From contig NC_133105.1 of NCBI RefSeq assembly GCF_022965805.1, positions 25,244,978 through 25,308,977 on the forward strand: a stretch of DNA of 64,000 bases, written 5' to 3'. The notes under the pieces were generated by a model, which was given only the letters and a program-made list of their open reading frames with translations, was not told where the DNA came from and searched no databases. The position numbers and the translations under genes were made by a program. This document shows positions 21,992 to 33,967 of this stretch, one piece after another (positions within the stretch are counted from its first letter, which is position 1; each line of letters begins with the position of its first letter). This stretch comes from Primulina eburnea. Its lineage: Eukaryota; Streptophyta; Magnoliopsida; Lamiales; Gesneriaceae.

Positions 21992-21999
21992 GTTTTTAC

Positions 22000-22192
22000 C
22001 CCTTTTTTTTCTGCGAAAATAGAGAGAAAGATGAGAAATTTTATAGGGGTAATATGTTATCATGACAAAACTATGGGTCACAGCTGTAAACAGAATAAAT
22101 AGTAAAAACAATAATGACACACATGCATATAAACAGTAGTGTGATTGTGGCTCACAATTTTCCTCTGGTTTTACGTCCAGAAACGGCTTCAA
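22000..22192 (-). other. In-frame hydrophobic leader upstream of the LOG copy
   Basis: About 67 codons are open in the same frame as the LOG copy, from MKPFLDVKPEEN. They include a strongly hydrophobic run (CLYACVSLLFLLFILFTAV) and a basic end (RRKKRGKN) just before the LOG Met. This could be a transmembrane leader, a remnant of an envelope-like protein, or the untranslated leader of the captured mRNA that happens to be open. Which of these applies cannot be decided from sequence alone. Confidence 0.45.
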
Positions 22193-22198
22193 CGCCTT

Positions 22199-22909
22199 CT
22201 ATGAGTCGAGGATATGCTTCCCATCCAATTTTCTTATAAATTGGCAAACAGGGTCTTTTTTAGTCGGATTCCCAAGACTATGACGCTCATCTTGAAATTG
22301 TTTCCATAAACGGAGAAGTTCAATATGCACATGTCCACTAGAATGCGTCTCAAGAGTCAATAAGATGTTATCTAAAGACTCCTTACTCAGCCCATTCTTA
22401 ATGAAATCAATTTTATCTTCTCTGTTATTGGAAACACATCCCAAAGATCTGCATCGTTTGTCACAAGTCCATCTTGCACACTTATGACAAACCCCTAAAC
22501 TTTTGGCCCTTCGTTTTTTCGCATAAGTGCTTTTTCCTAATCCAGGCAAATACCGAATGAGCAATGATTGTGGAACTTCTCCTCCTAATCGGACCTTAGC
22601 TTCAATTACAAGATGAATATCTTCTGGAATTCCTTTTTGCATTAGCAATCTCAATCTTTCACACCTTCCTGCATAAATTTTTCTTAGAACACTTTCAGAA
22701 ACAGAGGGAAATTATTTACAAATTTTTGAGAGAATTTCATCCATTTTGAAAAGAAAAGAAATGATTTTTTTTATTTTTGTATCAGCAATTGTGGGAAACT
22801 GATTTAACCGACTATGAGAGTCACGGAGTACCGTTATCCGCCATTTAATCGAGAAAATAAAAAGATTAAGGAAACCTGAAATAAAAACAAACAAAATTAA
22901 ATGCAACAT
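22199..22909 (-). pseudogene. Post-integrase cysteine-rich ORF of element B
   Basis: Begins with a hydrophobic segment (LHLILFVFISGFLNLFIF), then MDEILSKICK, an in-frame stop near 22715 and a continuous part to 22199. A cysteine cluster CHKCARWTCDKRC (C-x2-C-x4-C-x3-C) follows a basic stretch KKRRAK. I do not recognise the domain. Its place after integrase is where Athila elements carry an envelope-like or extra ORF. The same reading frame runs on past the 22199 stop, through a membrane-segment-like stretch, into the LOG-like frame. Confidence 0.6.
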
Positions 22910-22915
22910 AAAAAT

Positions 22916-24628
22916 TTAAGGATCAGAAAGGGAAATAAACTCTTCTTGAAAGATTTTATTTTCCAAAAATGGTTTAAGCCTTTGTCCATTCACTTTAAAA
23001 ACATCACCATTTTTAGGATTTTCAATATCCACAGCTCCATAAGGATACACATGCTTTACAACATATGGGTCTGTCCATCTTGATCGTAATTTTCCTGGGA
23101 ATATGTGAAGTCGAGAATTATAAAGCAAAACTTTTTTACCAATCTCAAAAGATTTTCTAAGAATTGTTTTATCATGAAATGATTTGATTTTTGCTTTATA
23201 AATCCTTGAATTCTCATACGCATCATTTCTGAGTTCATCAAGTTCATTAAGTTGCAAGTTACGCAATTTGTTGGCATCATCCATGCTTGAATTTAAAGTT
23301 TTGATCGCCCAATAAGCTTTATGTTCCAATTCCACAGGCAAATGACAATGTTTTCCATAAACCAACCTATAGGGAGACATATTCAATGATGTTTTAAAAG
23401 CTGTTCGATATGCCCACAGTGCATCATTAAGTCGCAGAGACCAATCTTTTCTATTTGAGTTTACAGTTTTTTCCAAAATTTGCTTTATCTCCCTATTAGC
23501 TAATTCAACTTGTCCATTTGTTTGAGGATGATAAGGAGTTGTTACTTTGTGAGTAATACCATATTTTTTCATTAATGAAGCAAATGGTTTATTAACAAAG
23601 TGAGTTCCCCCATCACTTATCATAGCTCGAGGAATTCCGAATCTACTAAAAATATTTTCTTTCAAAAATTTGATGACGATTTTATGATCATTTGTTCGAC
23701 ATGGAATTGCCTCTATCCATTTGGAAACATAATCAACTGCAACTAAAATATACAAGTATCCAAACGACGGTGGAAAAGGTCCCATAAAATCAATTCCCCA
23801 ACAGTCAAAGATTTCAATTTCAATGATAGGATTTAAAGGCATCATGTTTCTTTTTGAAATTGCACCCAATTTTTGACAATTTTCACAGATCTTGCAGATT
23901 TCGTGGGTGTCTTTAAACAAAGTGGGCCAATAAAATCCACACTGCAGGATTTTTGCAGCTGTTTTCTTTGAAGAAAAATGTCCTCTGCATGCTTCTGAAT
24001 GACAAAATTTAATGACACTACTTACCTCATTGTCGGGTATGCAACGTCGAAAAATTTGATCTGGACAGTACTTGAACAGATACGGATCATCCCAATAAAA
24101 GTTTTTTACCTCATTCAAAAATTTTCTTTTATCTTGGGAACTCCATTGTGGTGGCATTTTTCCTGTCACAAGAAAATTTACTATGTTAGCAAACCAAGGT
24201 GTAGTAGTAACTGAAAATAGATGTTCATCAGGAAAATTATCGTTAATTGGTGTCATTTCAAAAGATGATCCTGTTACTAGTCTCGATAAATGATCGGCTA
24301 TGACATTCTCGGTTCCTTTTTTATCTTTGATCACAATGTCAAATTCTTGGAGCAACAAAATCCATCGTATCAGTCGTGGCTTTGCATCCTGTTTCGTCAA
24401 CAAATATCTAATAGCAGAATGATCAGTAAACACAATAGTCGTTGATCCAATCAAATAAGAACGAAATTTATCTAATGCAAATATTACAGCAAGTAGTTCT
24501 TTTTCAGTTGTGGAGTAATTCATTTGAGCATTGTTTAAAGTTCTACTTGCATAATATATCACATAAGGCTTATCGTTTCTTCTTTGACCCAGTACTGCAC
24601 CGACTGCATAATCACTCGCGTCACACAT
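22916..24628 (-). pseudogene. Element B RNase H and integrase
   Basis: 570-codon frame starting at the RNase H motif [16 protein letters not shown], which retains the catalytic Asp, with [24 protein letters not shown] and [12 protein letters not shown] following. Next is the integrase zinc-binding region (H...H...CENCQKLG) and the DDE core: [22 protein letters not shown] and [18 protein letters not shown]. The integrase C-terminal region ends the frame. In element order it follows the reverse transcriptase in the same frame, separated by two stops. Integrase would insert the cDNA in the nucleus. Confidence 0.9.
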
Positions 24629-25464
24629 GATTTCAAATGGTAAAGATCAATCAGGTGGTTGCATGATAGGAGCCAATGTTAAATGTCGAATGATTTTATC
24701 AAAAGCATTTTGACATTCTTGAGTCTACTCAAATGCACTGTCTTTTGTTAAGAGGTTACAAATGGGTTTAGAGATTAAACTAAAGTCCTTTATAAACCTC
24801 CTATAAAATCCAGCATGTCCCAAAAATGAGCGAATTTCTTTAATGGTTTTTGGAGGGGGTAAATTTGCAATGACATCCACTTTGGCTTTATCAACTTCAA
24901 TTCCATGAGATGACACGACATGTCCCAGAACAATCCCAGAAGTAATCATGTAATGACATTTTTCCCAATTTAAAATAAGACCTTTTTCCTCGCATCTTTT
25001 TAAAACTTTTTCCAAATTTTCAAGATCATTATCAAATGTATTCCCAAAGACAGTTAAATCATCCATGAAAATTTCCAAACAATTTTCAACCATGTCGCAA
25101 AAAATGCTTAGCATACATCTTTGAAATGTTGTTGTGGCATTGCATAATCCAAATGGCATCCTTCTAAATGCAAATGTTCCAAAAGGACATGTGAATGTAG
25201 TTTTTTCTTGATCTTCGAGTGCAATAGGAATTTGATAATAACCTGAATATCCATCAAGAAAACAGTAGTATGGATGACCTGCTACTCTTTCTAAAATTTG
25301 ATCCAAAAATAGTAATGGAAAATGATCTTTTCTAGTGGCGTCATTTAATTTTCTATAATCAATACACATCCGCCAACTAGATGGGACTCGACTTGTTAAC
25401 AATTCACCTTTTTCATTTTTTATCACTGTGATGCCAGATTTTTTTGGAACTACTTGTGTTGGGC
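24629..25464 (-). pseudogene. Element B reverse transcriptase (two nonsense codons)
   Basis: Shows WRMCIDYRKLNDATRKDHFP, YYQIPIALEDQEKTTFTCPF, MPFGLCNATTTFQRCM and the active-site FMDDLTVFG, all typical of the Athila lineage. The frame continues to RNase H but is interrupted near 24726 (after DSAFE) and near 24643 (after QPPD). In relatives both positions are Trp, so both stops look like TGG to TAG/TGA changes. Upstream, a single-base deletion near 25467 separates it from the protease frame. Confidence 0.88.
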
Positions 25465-27840
25465 TTACCCATTACTATCAGAAATAGGGTAGATAATCCC
25501 AACATCAAGTAATTTGAGAACTTCAGTTTTCAAAACATCTTTCATGTGTGGATTTAATCTCCTTTGTGGTTGTTGAGATATTTTAGCATTTTCTTCTAAA
25601 TGAATTTTGTGTGTGCAAATTAGTGGATTAATGCCCTTCAGATCTTTTAGTGTCCAACCAATTGCATTTTTATGTCTTTTAAACATTTCAACTAATTTAC
25701 CTTCTTGATCACTTTCTAGTTTGGAAGAAATTACCACCGGATATGTTTCATCTTCTCCAAGAAATGCATACTTCAATTCTTCTGGCAAGGGTTTTAACTC
25801 CAATATTGGTGGTTCGTCTTTGTTCTCATATTTTGCATCAAATTCTTTCTCTGATCCTGTTAACGAGTGATACCTGATAAAATCATCAAGATCAATTTCA
25901 ATATTTTCTTTAATAGTTTCAATTGAACAAATATCTAATTGATCACGAGTACTCCCTTCTTGAATGTTTTCTTCCACAAGAGTTTCAATAAGATTTTCAT
26001 CTTCACTTTCATCTCCTTTGTCATGTGGTTGCTTACAAAGATTAAAAACATTGAGCTCCAAGGTCATGTTACCAAATGACAACTTCATTATTCCATTCCT
26101 GCAATTTATAAGAGCATTAGAAGTTGCTAAAAATGGACGACCCAGAATTACAGGAATTGCATTACAAGCTTCGATAGGTTTTGTATCTAAAACTATGAAA
26201 TCAACAGGATATACAAAGTTATCAACTTGGACCAACACGTCTTCTACCATACCTCTTGACACTTTAACAGATCTATCAGCAAGTAAAAGTGTTACCGAAG
26301 TAGATTTTAACTCGCCTAGATTGAGTTCTTGATAAACTGAATATGGAAGTAAATTAACACTAGCTCCAAGATCAAGCAATGCTTTTTTCATCTTTCGTTC
26401 TCCAATAATACAAGAAATAGTAGGACAACCAGGGTCTTTGTATTTCAAAGCATTATTATTTTGAATGATTGCACTTACTTGTTCTGCTAAAAATGCTTTC
26501 TTTTTCACATTCAATTTTCTTTTCACAGTGCACAAGTATTTCAAAAATTTTGCATATGATGGTACCTGTTTTATTGCATCTAATAAAGGAATATTAACTT
26601 TTACTTGTTTAAAAATATCATATATATCAGAATTCAAATTTGATTTTTTTGTATTTTTCAATGCATGAGGGAATGGTGGTGACACTGTCTGTTGAACCTC
26701 CTCTTCGCAAGTTATGGGTTCCACTTCCTTACCATTTGGAGTTGATTTATCATCATCTTCACAAGGTTCAAGAATGGATTTTTTCACAACCTTACCACTT
26801 CGAAGGGTAATAACAGATTTTACCTGATCCATCGGTTGAGTTCCAGAAGTTCCAGTTTGTGTATGATGATCCTTGGGATTAGGCAGAGGTTGTGAAGGAA
26901 ATTTACCTTTTTCATGAACATTAAGTGCAGATGCAAATTTAGCAAGAGTATATTTCAAATCTGTCATGGTTTGAGCAGTTTGAGTATTGATAGACTCTTG
27001 CTTTGCAATGAAAGAATTCAATGTATCTTCCAAATTTCTTTTCGGCGGAGGAACATAAGGTGCATAATTTTGAAATTTTTGTTGATTTTGAAAATGTGGT
27101 TGCGGAAATTGTGCAGCATTATCATTCCTCCAACTAAAATTTGGATGGTTTCGCCAACCTAGATTGTAATTTTGAGAAAATGGTTCAAAATTTGGCCTTT
27201 TGAAATTGTTCAAAACATTGGCTTGTTCATGGAGACATTCTTTAAAAGAGGGCAAAGTGGGACAATCTTTTGTAAAATGATCACTTGTATCACAGATGTG
27301 ACACGCAATTTCTTGAACAGATTTTAATTGACCATTCTTTTTCAATTCAAGTGCCTCAACTTTTCTTGCCAAAGAGGTAAATCTAGCTTGAAGATCATGT
27401 TCATCTTTGAGAGTGTACATACCTCCACCAGATGTAGGAGATTGAATCTTGTTTGATGGTTCGATTGTACCTATAGTGTCCCAATTTTGAGCATTTTCAG
27501 CTAATGAATCGAGATACTCAATTGCCTCGTTTGGATCTTTATCTTCAAATATTCCATTACACATAAATTCAACCATTTGCCTATCTTTAGGTGTTAAGCC
27601 TTCATAAAATTGAGAAACAACTCTCCAAATTTCAAAACCATGATGTGGACAAAGATTAAGCAATTCTTTGTATCTATCCCAACACTGATAAAAAGTTTCT
27701 CCTTGTTTTTGAGTGAAAGTGATGATTTGCCTTTTGAAAGAATTTGTTCTATGAGATGGAAAAAACTTTTTCAAAAATTGTTGTTGCAATTCATCCCAAG
27801 TTCGAATGGATCCCGATCTAAGATTTTGTAGCCAAGTTTT
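25465..27840 (-). pseudogene. Element B Gag C-terminal part, zinc knuckle and protease
   Basis: 774-codon frame. Gag core residues (LKKFFPSHRTNSFKRQI, CWDRYKELLNLCPHHG) are followed by a CCHC knuckle, CHICDTSDHFTKDC. After a Pro/Gln-rich linker comes an aspartic protease with LLDLGASVNLLPYSVY, where D-L-G replaces D-T/S-G, and VILGRPFLATSNALI. It ends with the start of reverse transcriptase at a frameshift. The N-terminal end of Gag is displaced 1.5 kb away by the solo LTR. Confidence 0.88.
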
Positions 27841-29344
27841 TGTAGTAGCCCGAATTCCAAATTGGGTAATTAACGGATTAATGGTGATTAAGAAGGTTTA
27901 ATGTGTAATTTTGACCGAGTCATGATCGGACGGACCGAAGATGGTTCGGAAGCACCGAAGAGTTCGTAAGGTCCGAAGTGAGTTCGGTGGATCCGATAAT
28001 TAGGTGTCAAGAGTTGATCGACACGTGGGAGTTCGGACGTTCCGAAGTGTAGGTTCGGTGGATCCGATCATGAGGTGTCAAGAGCAGCTGGACACGTGCA
28101 TGTTCGGACGGTCCGAAGTGTATGATCGGAGGATCCGATCATGAGCTGTCAAGAGCCAATGGACACGTAGCGTTCGGACGTTCCGAAGTGTTGTTCGGAG
28201 GATCCGAACATGGCCTATAAATAGTGCTCGGATTTCTCATTTTTGGTATTGCCATTTCTTGAGATTGAGTCTTTAGTGAGAGATTTGGAAGGTTTCTAGG
28301 GTTAGTTGTTGGTCGAGCGATAGCCAAGAGCTGCCAGGAGTAGTAGCGTAGCGGCGCCTGAGTTTCAAGGCAATCGACATCAAAGGGCTGTCGACGGACG
28401 AAGGTAAACCCTAAACCTTTGGTAGTACTAGGGAGTACTGGTTTTGCTAGTCTAGCATGGTAGTATTGTTGATTGAGTATGCTTTTGATGCGTAGGCTTG
28501 TGCTAGACCTGATTAGCGGTGTTGCGTAAGGCTAGGCTTGCTGTGATAGAGGTACGAAAGTACTATCCGAGATATCTTGGTTGAGTATACATTCTTATAT
28601 GTGTTGCATGATTATGTGGTGCATTGATATATGTCATATGATGCATGCTATTATGTCACGTTTATTACTGCACGTTGCATTTCATGTTGAGCCGTATCTT
28701 CTTCGAGATAGCCTTTACTGTTGAGCTGTATCTCTTTCGAGATAAGCTATATCTTGGGGCCGCTCAGCCCTGTCTTGTGGACGCATGGACACCGAGAGTA
28801 CACAGTGGCCGACGGGTCGGGAGGGCTTCGGTGGTCCGGGACATTTTAGGTCCACGTCTGTCTTGTAGTGGATGCAGTGACCCAGAGGTTGGACCGCGCG
28901 GCACTATCCACTTGGCGCCTCTAGACTGAGCATTTTGAGATCCTTTGTGATTCCTGTTTCTTGACTACCCTGGTATCATATCATAGCATGTGCATTTCAT
29001 ATAGGTTTGTATACTCATACTTTTGTACTGGGCGTTCTTATCGCTCACGTCCTCGGTTTTGTTTATTCTTGGACACCCCATTCCCTCGGGGCAGGCCTCA
29101 GGTTGGACAGCTCAGGAGGAGCAGGAGGAGGACGTTGAGTAGCTGGTTGGTTTAGTTATCGGTATTGTTTTGATTCGATATGGTTGTATTGGGTATTTTT
29201 ATATTTTGAGTTATTCTGATTTCGATTGGGTTGTATAACCATTATTGTTGTTGACTTTTCCGCTGTTATCTCTGATTATTGTTAATTAGGTTAATTGCAT
29301 GCTTAGTTTTTGATTAGTAGGTGATTCTGGAACGGGTCACTACA
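27841..29344 (+). repeat. Solo LTR of a Tekay-type family, inside element B gag
   Basis: 1504 bp, TGTAGTAGCCCG...GGTCACTACA, flanked by exact GTTTT duplications (27836-27840 and 29345-29349). Its ends and right third match the reverse complement of the element E LTR (e.g. the block near 29040-29150), so it is a family member in opposite orientation. No internal region remains, as expected after LTR-LTR recombination. It splits gag after the codons for LKDKAKT. Its left part carries a palindromic minisatellite (27925-28215). Confidence 0.93.
27925..28215. repeat. Palindromic minisatellite in the solo LTR
   Basis: Four to five units of about 60 bp built from paired motifs such as GTTCGGACGGTCCGAAG and GATCGGAGGATCCGATC, separated by CAAGAG...GACACGTG. 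The units are GC-rich and can fold on themselves. The element E LTR has an unrelated minisatellite in the corresponding region. Confidence 0.8.
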
Positions 29345-29670
29345 GTTTTAGCTTTATCTTTTAAAGAAAAAGGAAAAAGCTTAAGGCGAATGGTGTTCAT
29401 GCTACAATTTAGATCATTATATGTGTTGCACACTTCTTCAAACTCTCGTAAATGCATGTATGGATTTTCAGAATCTAAGCCATGAAAGTTGGGTAAAAGT
29501 TGGATAATACCAGGCTTAAAATTTAAATGAGATGCATCAGGGGGAAAAACTAGACATGAAGGTGCACTAGTACGTGTAGGATTCATGTGATCTCTAAGTG
29601 TTCTTCGTCTATCATGATCATGTTGAGATTGAATTTCATCTTCATTTTCTTGGATGGGTTCCTCCGCCAT
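29345..29670 (-). pseudogene. Element B Gag N-terminal part
   Basis: Starts at MAEEPIQENEDEIQ (ATG at 29670), about 170 bp inside the primer site, and reads into the Gag core (LNFKPGIIQLLPNFHGLDSE, LKLFPFSLKDKAKT). The solo LTR interrupts it at 29344. The continuation is at 27840. The split is exact apart from the 5-bp duplication. Confidence 0.85.
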
Positions 29671-29840
29671 GTTTTGTAAAAATAAAGGGTTATTTCGAAT
29701 GAGTCGACCACTAAGTGTACGTGACCAAATGCTCATGCAAATGTAAATGCAAAAGAATAAAAACACACAAAAGCAATAAAAATTCAAATAAAGAAAAATA
29801 AACTATAAACAAAATTAAATAGACTTGAAATTAAATTATA

Positions 29841-29860
29841 CTTCCCCGGCAACGGCGCCA
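29841..29860 (-). other. Primer-binding site of element B (tRNA-Asp type)
   Basis: The + strand reads CTTCCCCGGCAACGGCGCCA, so the element strand carries TGGCGCCGTTGCCGGGGAAG, the Athila-type site complementary to the end of tRNA-Asp. The LTR begins six bases further on. Confidence 0.88.
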
Positions 29861-29866
29861 AAAACT

Positions 29867-31163
29867 TGTTGCGACTTTGATTGTTGCACTCCCAAGAGCA
29901 GGTTGTCCACAAGTAATATAATTCGGTGAGCCCGAATATCGTATCCACAGGGAAGCTAAGGTAATTACAAGTCCACTACAATGTCTTTTTTTTTTTTGTT
30001 TTTGTTTTTGTTTCTTTTTAATTTTAATTGTTTGAATATTTAATGGGTAAATTTTAATTGTTCAAATTTTAATTTAAGTAGTTGAGATTAAAGGATCCAC
30101 TCTTGGTATTTTAATAAAGTTAACATTAACGAACAATATTGAAATCTACTTAATAAAATGGTTCCAATATATTAAATAATCATATTTATATTATGTTATA
30201 AATTATTATCTCATAAATATATAATATATACCAAAACTTATAAATGTGGTCAAGTATTTATTGTGCTATATATATATATTTGTAAACACTAAATCAAGGT
30301 TCCCACTTTAAATGGTTGGTAAAACCAAACTAACATTTAAATGGTACCAAGAAAATATTATTATGATATATTTATATATATTAAATCAAGGAATCCAAGT
30401 TAAATGGTTGGTAAAACCAAACTAACATTTAAATGGTTCCAAGAATTTAATATTATAATATATTTATATATAATAAATCAAGGCATCCACTTTAAATGGT
30501 TGGTAATACCAAACTAACATTTAAATGGTTCCAAAAATTTAGTGTAACATATAGCAACAATAAATCAAAACTCCCACTTATAAGTAGGGTATAAAAATGC
30601 TTAAAGAAATAAATATAACATAAACAATAAATAATGATTAAATAATATAAAACATAAATTCTTACCTTTTAGTAACCTTATTATCATGCCAAGAGCTTCA
30701 CCTTATCATCTCAACTTTAGGAAGTTAGCTATTGAAATTAACATGCTAATTATATTTAAATGAAGAAATAAAAGAAAAATATAGAGAGAAATATTATGAA
30801 CTCAAAGGTTTGTTCATAGAATGAGGGATATCTCAATACATTACAATGCACCACTATTTATAGCCAAATTTGGGGAGACAATCCACAAATAAAATATTAT
30901 TTTTTACACATAAGTCTTCATTGGTGTTCCAAGAAATTAATATTATACTACACATCACTTTTGAAAATCTTCTTCTCCGAATTTGCTTCTTCACATAAAA
31001 TGAAACATGTGGATAATTGAGTTGTCTAGTTGTGGTATTTTTTTCAGAATATTTGACCAAGTAATTTGAGAGATATGGTCAAAATACTAGAGCATGGTAA
31101 AACTGCCACTCCTTTGGTAACTTTAATTGTTGCTTAATTTGATCCCACTTGTGAGAGGATTTT
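29867..31163 (-). repeat. Element B 5' LTR, inner part
   Basis: Matches 18565-19860 closely. It is interrupted at 31163 by element E and resumes at 39043. Differences from the other LTR seen by eye are a handful of substitutions plus length changes in the T tract and AT microsatellite. Confidence 0.93.
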
Positions 31164-32723
31164 TGTAGTGACCCGTTCCAGAATCACCTACTAATCAAGA
31201 ATTAAGCATGCAATTAACTAAATTAATAACAATCAGAGATAATTGCGGAAATGGTCAACAAACGATAGATATACAACCCAAATGAAGTCCAGAATAACTC
31301 AGAATAAAAAATATGCGGTACAACCATATCGAAACAAACAGTACTGAAGAACTAAACCAACCGGCTACTCAACGTCCTCATCATCCTCCTCCTGAGCCAT
31401 CCAACCTGAGGCCTGCCCCGTGGGAATGGGGTGTCCAAGATAAACAAAACCGAGGACGTGAGCGATAAGAACGCCCAGTACAAAAGCATGAGTATACAAG
31501 CCTATATGAAATGCACATGCTATGATATGATACCAGGGTAGTCAAGAAACGGGAGTCACAAAAGATCTCAATATGCTCAGTCTAGAGGCGCCAAGTGGAT
31601 AGTGCCGCGCGGTACTCCTCTGGGTCACTGCATCCACTACAAGATCAGACGTGGACCTAAAATGTCCCGGATCACCGAAGCCCTCCGGACCCGTCGGCCA
31701 CTGTTTACTCTCGGTGTCCATGCGTCCACAAGACAGGGCTGAGCGGCCCCACAAGATATAGCTTATCTCGAAAGAGATACAGCTCAACAATAAAGGCTAT
31801 CTCGAAAGAGATACGGCTCAAGATGAAATGTAACATGCAGCAATAAGCGTGACATAATAGCATGCATCATATGACATATATCAATGCAGCAAATAATCAT
31901 GCAACACATATAAGAATGTATACTCGACCAGGATATCTCGGATAGTACTTTCGTACCTCTAGTAAAGCAATCCTAGTCCACAGGAAATCCTATCAATCGG
32001 GTCTAGTCCGTCGTCAGCCCTGACAATATTGAGCTCCCTGACTGACCTTCTCGGACCGTCGGCTATGCCCGGCTGCTCTGTCCCGGGCTGCTCTTCCCTT
32101 CCCGGGCTGATCTTCCCTTCCCGGGCTGCTCTTCCCTTTCTGGCTGCTCTTCCCTTCCCGGGCTGATCTTCCCTTCCTGGCTGCTCTTCCCTTCCCGGGC
32201 TGATCTTCCCTTCCCGGGCTGCTTTTCCCTTTCTGGGCTGCTCTAGAGAGCTAAAACTTGCATTTAAACACACAGTACCCCCTCCACAATGAGAAATCCC
32301 ATGGCCTATTTATAGACCTCAGTCTGCATGAACGTGTCAACCAAATCCCATGCATCCGGACATCTGTCGCTAGGCAGCATGCACAAAGACACCTCACCTT
32401 ACATGCATGAACGTGTGAACCAAATCCCATGCATCCGGACATCTGTCGCTAGGCAGCATGCACAAAGACACCTCACCTTACATGCATGAACATGTTCAAC
32501 AATTACCATGCACTTGACACCTGTCCGGCAGGCGTGTCAACCAAATACTATTCCCGGGCTGATCTTCTCTTCCCGGGCTGATCTTCCCTTCCCGGGCTGC
32601 TCTTCCCTTTCTGGCTACACCTCGGCTTACTCACACGAACTCTAAAGCCAAATTACACATGATTTACTTAATTAAAGATACTTAATCATGTTTATTTAAA
32701 TAAATAGGATTCGGGCTACTACA
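31164..32723 (-). repeat. Element E 3' LTR
   Basis: 1560 bp, TGTAGTGACCCG...GGGCTACTACA on the + strand. Contains a minisatellite of about 19-20 bp based on CTTCCCTTCCCGGGCTGAT (32075-32250 and 32550-32620). It also has a tandem 79-bp duplication starting at 'catgaacgtgt' (32327-32485). Confidence 0.93.
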
Positions 32724-32884
32724 TTCTCCCCCACTTAAAAAGATTTCGTCCTCGAAATCAGGCTAGAAGAAGAACGAAACGAAATCACAGCATCGAAAAA
32801 CAGCTAAAATACTGTTGAATACAACCGATGTTTGGTTTACAACGGAAAAACACATATACATTCATAGTACATCTACAGTACAAC

Positions 32885-33967
32885 TCAAAAGAGCTCTGGA
32901 TGCTCTGAACGCATACGTCTCTCTAACTCCCAAGTGGCTTCTTCAGTGCCTCTGCGCTGCCACTGAATTAAGACAAGAGGAATGATCTTATTCCGCAACA
33001 CCTTGTCTTTGCGATCGAGAATCCGAACTGGTCGTTCCACGTAAGACAAATCCGAATCAAGTTGAAATTCAGAGGGATGTAAGATGTGAGACTCATCTGC
33101 TACATATCGTCTCAACAAAGATACGTGGAACACATCATGAATACTTGATAGGTACGGCGGCAATGCAAGTCTGTAAGCCAAATCTCCCACGCTTTCCAAT
33201 ATCTCAAAGGGACCAATAAATCTTGGAGATAGCTTACCCTTGAGACCAAATCTCAAAATCCTGCGAAAAGGCGAAACTCGGAGAAACACTTTCTCACCTG
33301 GCTGAAATTGAAGAGGTCGACGCTTGGTGTTCGCATAACTAGCCTGTCGATCCTGAGCAGTCTTAATCCGCTTCTTGATTACTGCAACCTTATCAATAGC
33401 CTGCTGGACTAACTCCGGTCCCTCAACATGTCGTTCCCCAACTTCGTCCCAGAATAACGGAGTACGACAACGTCGTCCATACAACGCCTCAAATGGTGCC
33501 ATACCAATACTACGATGATAGCTGTTGTTGTACGCGAACTCAATCAAAGGCAAATGATCCTGCCAAGCGGTTCCGAAACCCATAACACAAGCTCGCAACA
33601 TATCCTCAAGTGTACGGATAGTCCTCTCTGACTGACCGTCGGTCTCTGGATGATAAGCAGTACTCAAACTTATTGAAGTACCCAATGCTGACTGGAAACT
33701 ACCCCAAAATCGTGAGGTAAAACGAGGATCTCTGTCACTAACAATACTGACTGGCACTCCATGCAAACGTACAATCTCTTGAATATACAATCGAGCCATA
33801 CGATCGAAAGTGAAATCACGGTTATATGGCAGAAAATGAGCAGACTTGGTGAGTCGATCCACCACTACCCAAATAGCATCACTGTTCCTCGAAGACAATG
33901 GCAAGTGAGTAAAGAAGTCCATCGTGATATGCTCCCACTTCCATTCAGGAATAGGTAAGTTCAACAA
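32885..33967 (-). pseudogene. Element E integrase and chromodomain-like tail
   Basis: 360-codon frame. The integrase core has [27 protein letters not shown] and [20 protein letters not shown], giving the D-D-E triad. The GPF/Y region reads KLSPRFIGPFEILE. The end, VRILDRKDKVLRNKIIPLV...WQRRGTEEATWELE...HPELF, is the C-terminal chromodomain-like module of Tekay chromoviruses, thought to guide integration into heterochromatin. The frame is separated from upstream pol by a one-base shift near 33985. Confidence 0.92.

Noticed and set aside
31542..31790. 82-codon frame identical in both element E LTRs (also 37779-38027)
   Set aside because: Identity is explained by both being LTR copies of one young element; no domain is visible.
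31959..32273. Frame with repeated GREEQPGREDQPG units (also 38196-38549)
   Set aside because: Encoded by the LTR minisatellite; the two LTR copies differ in unit number, so it is not a maintained protein.
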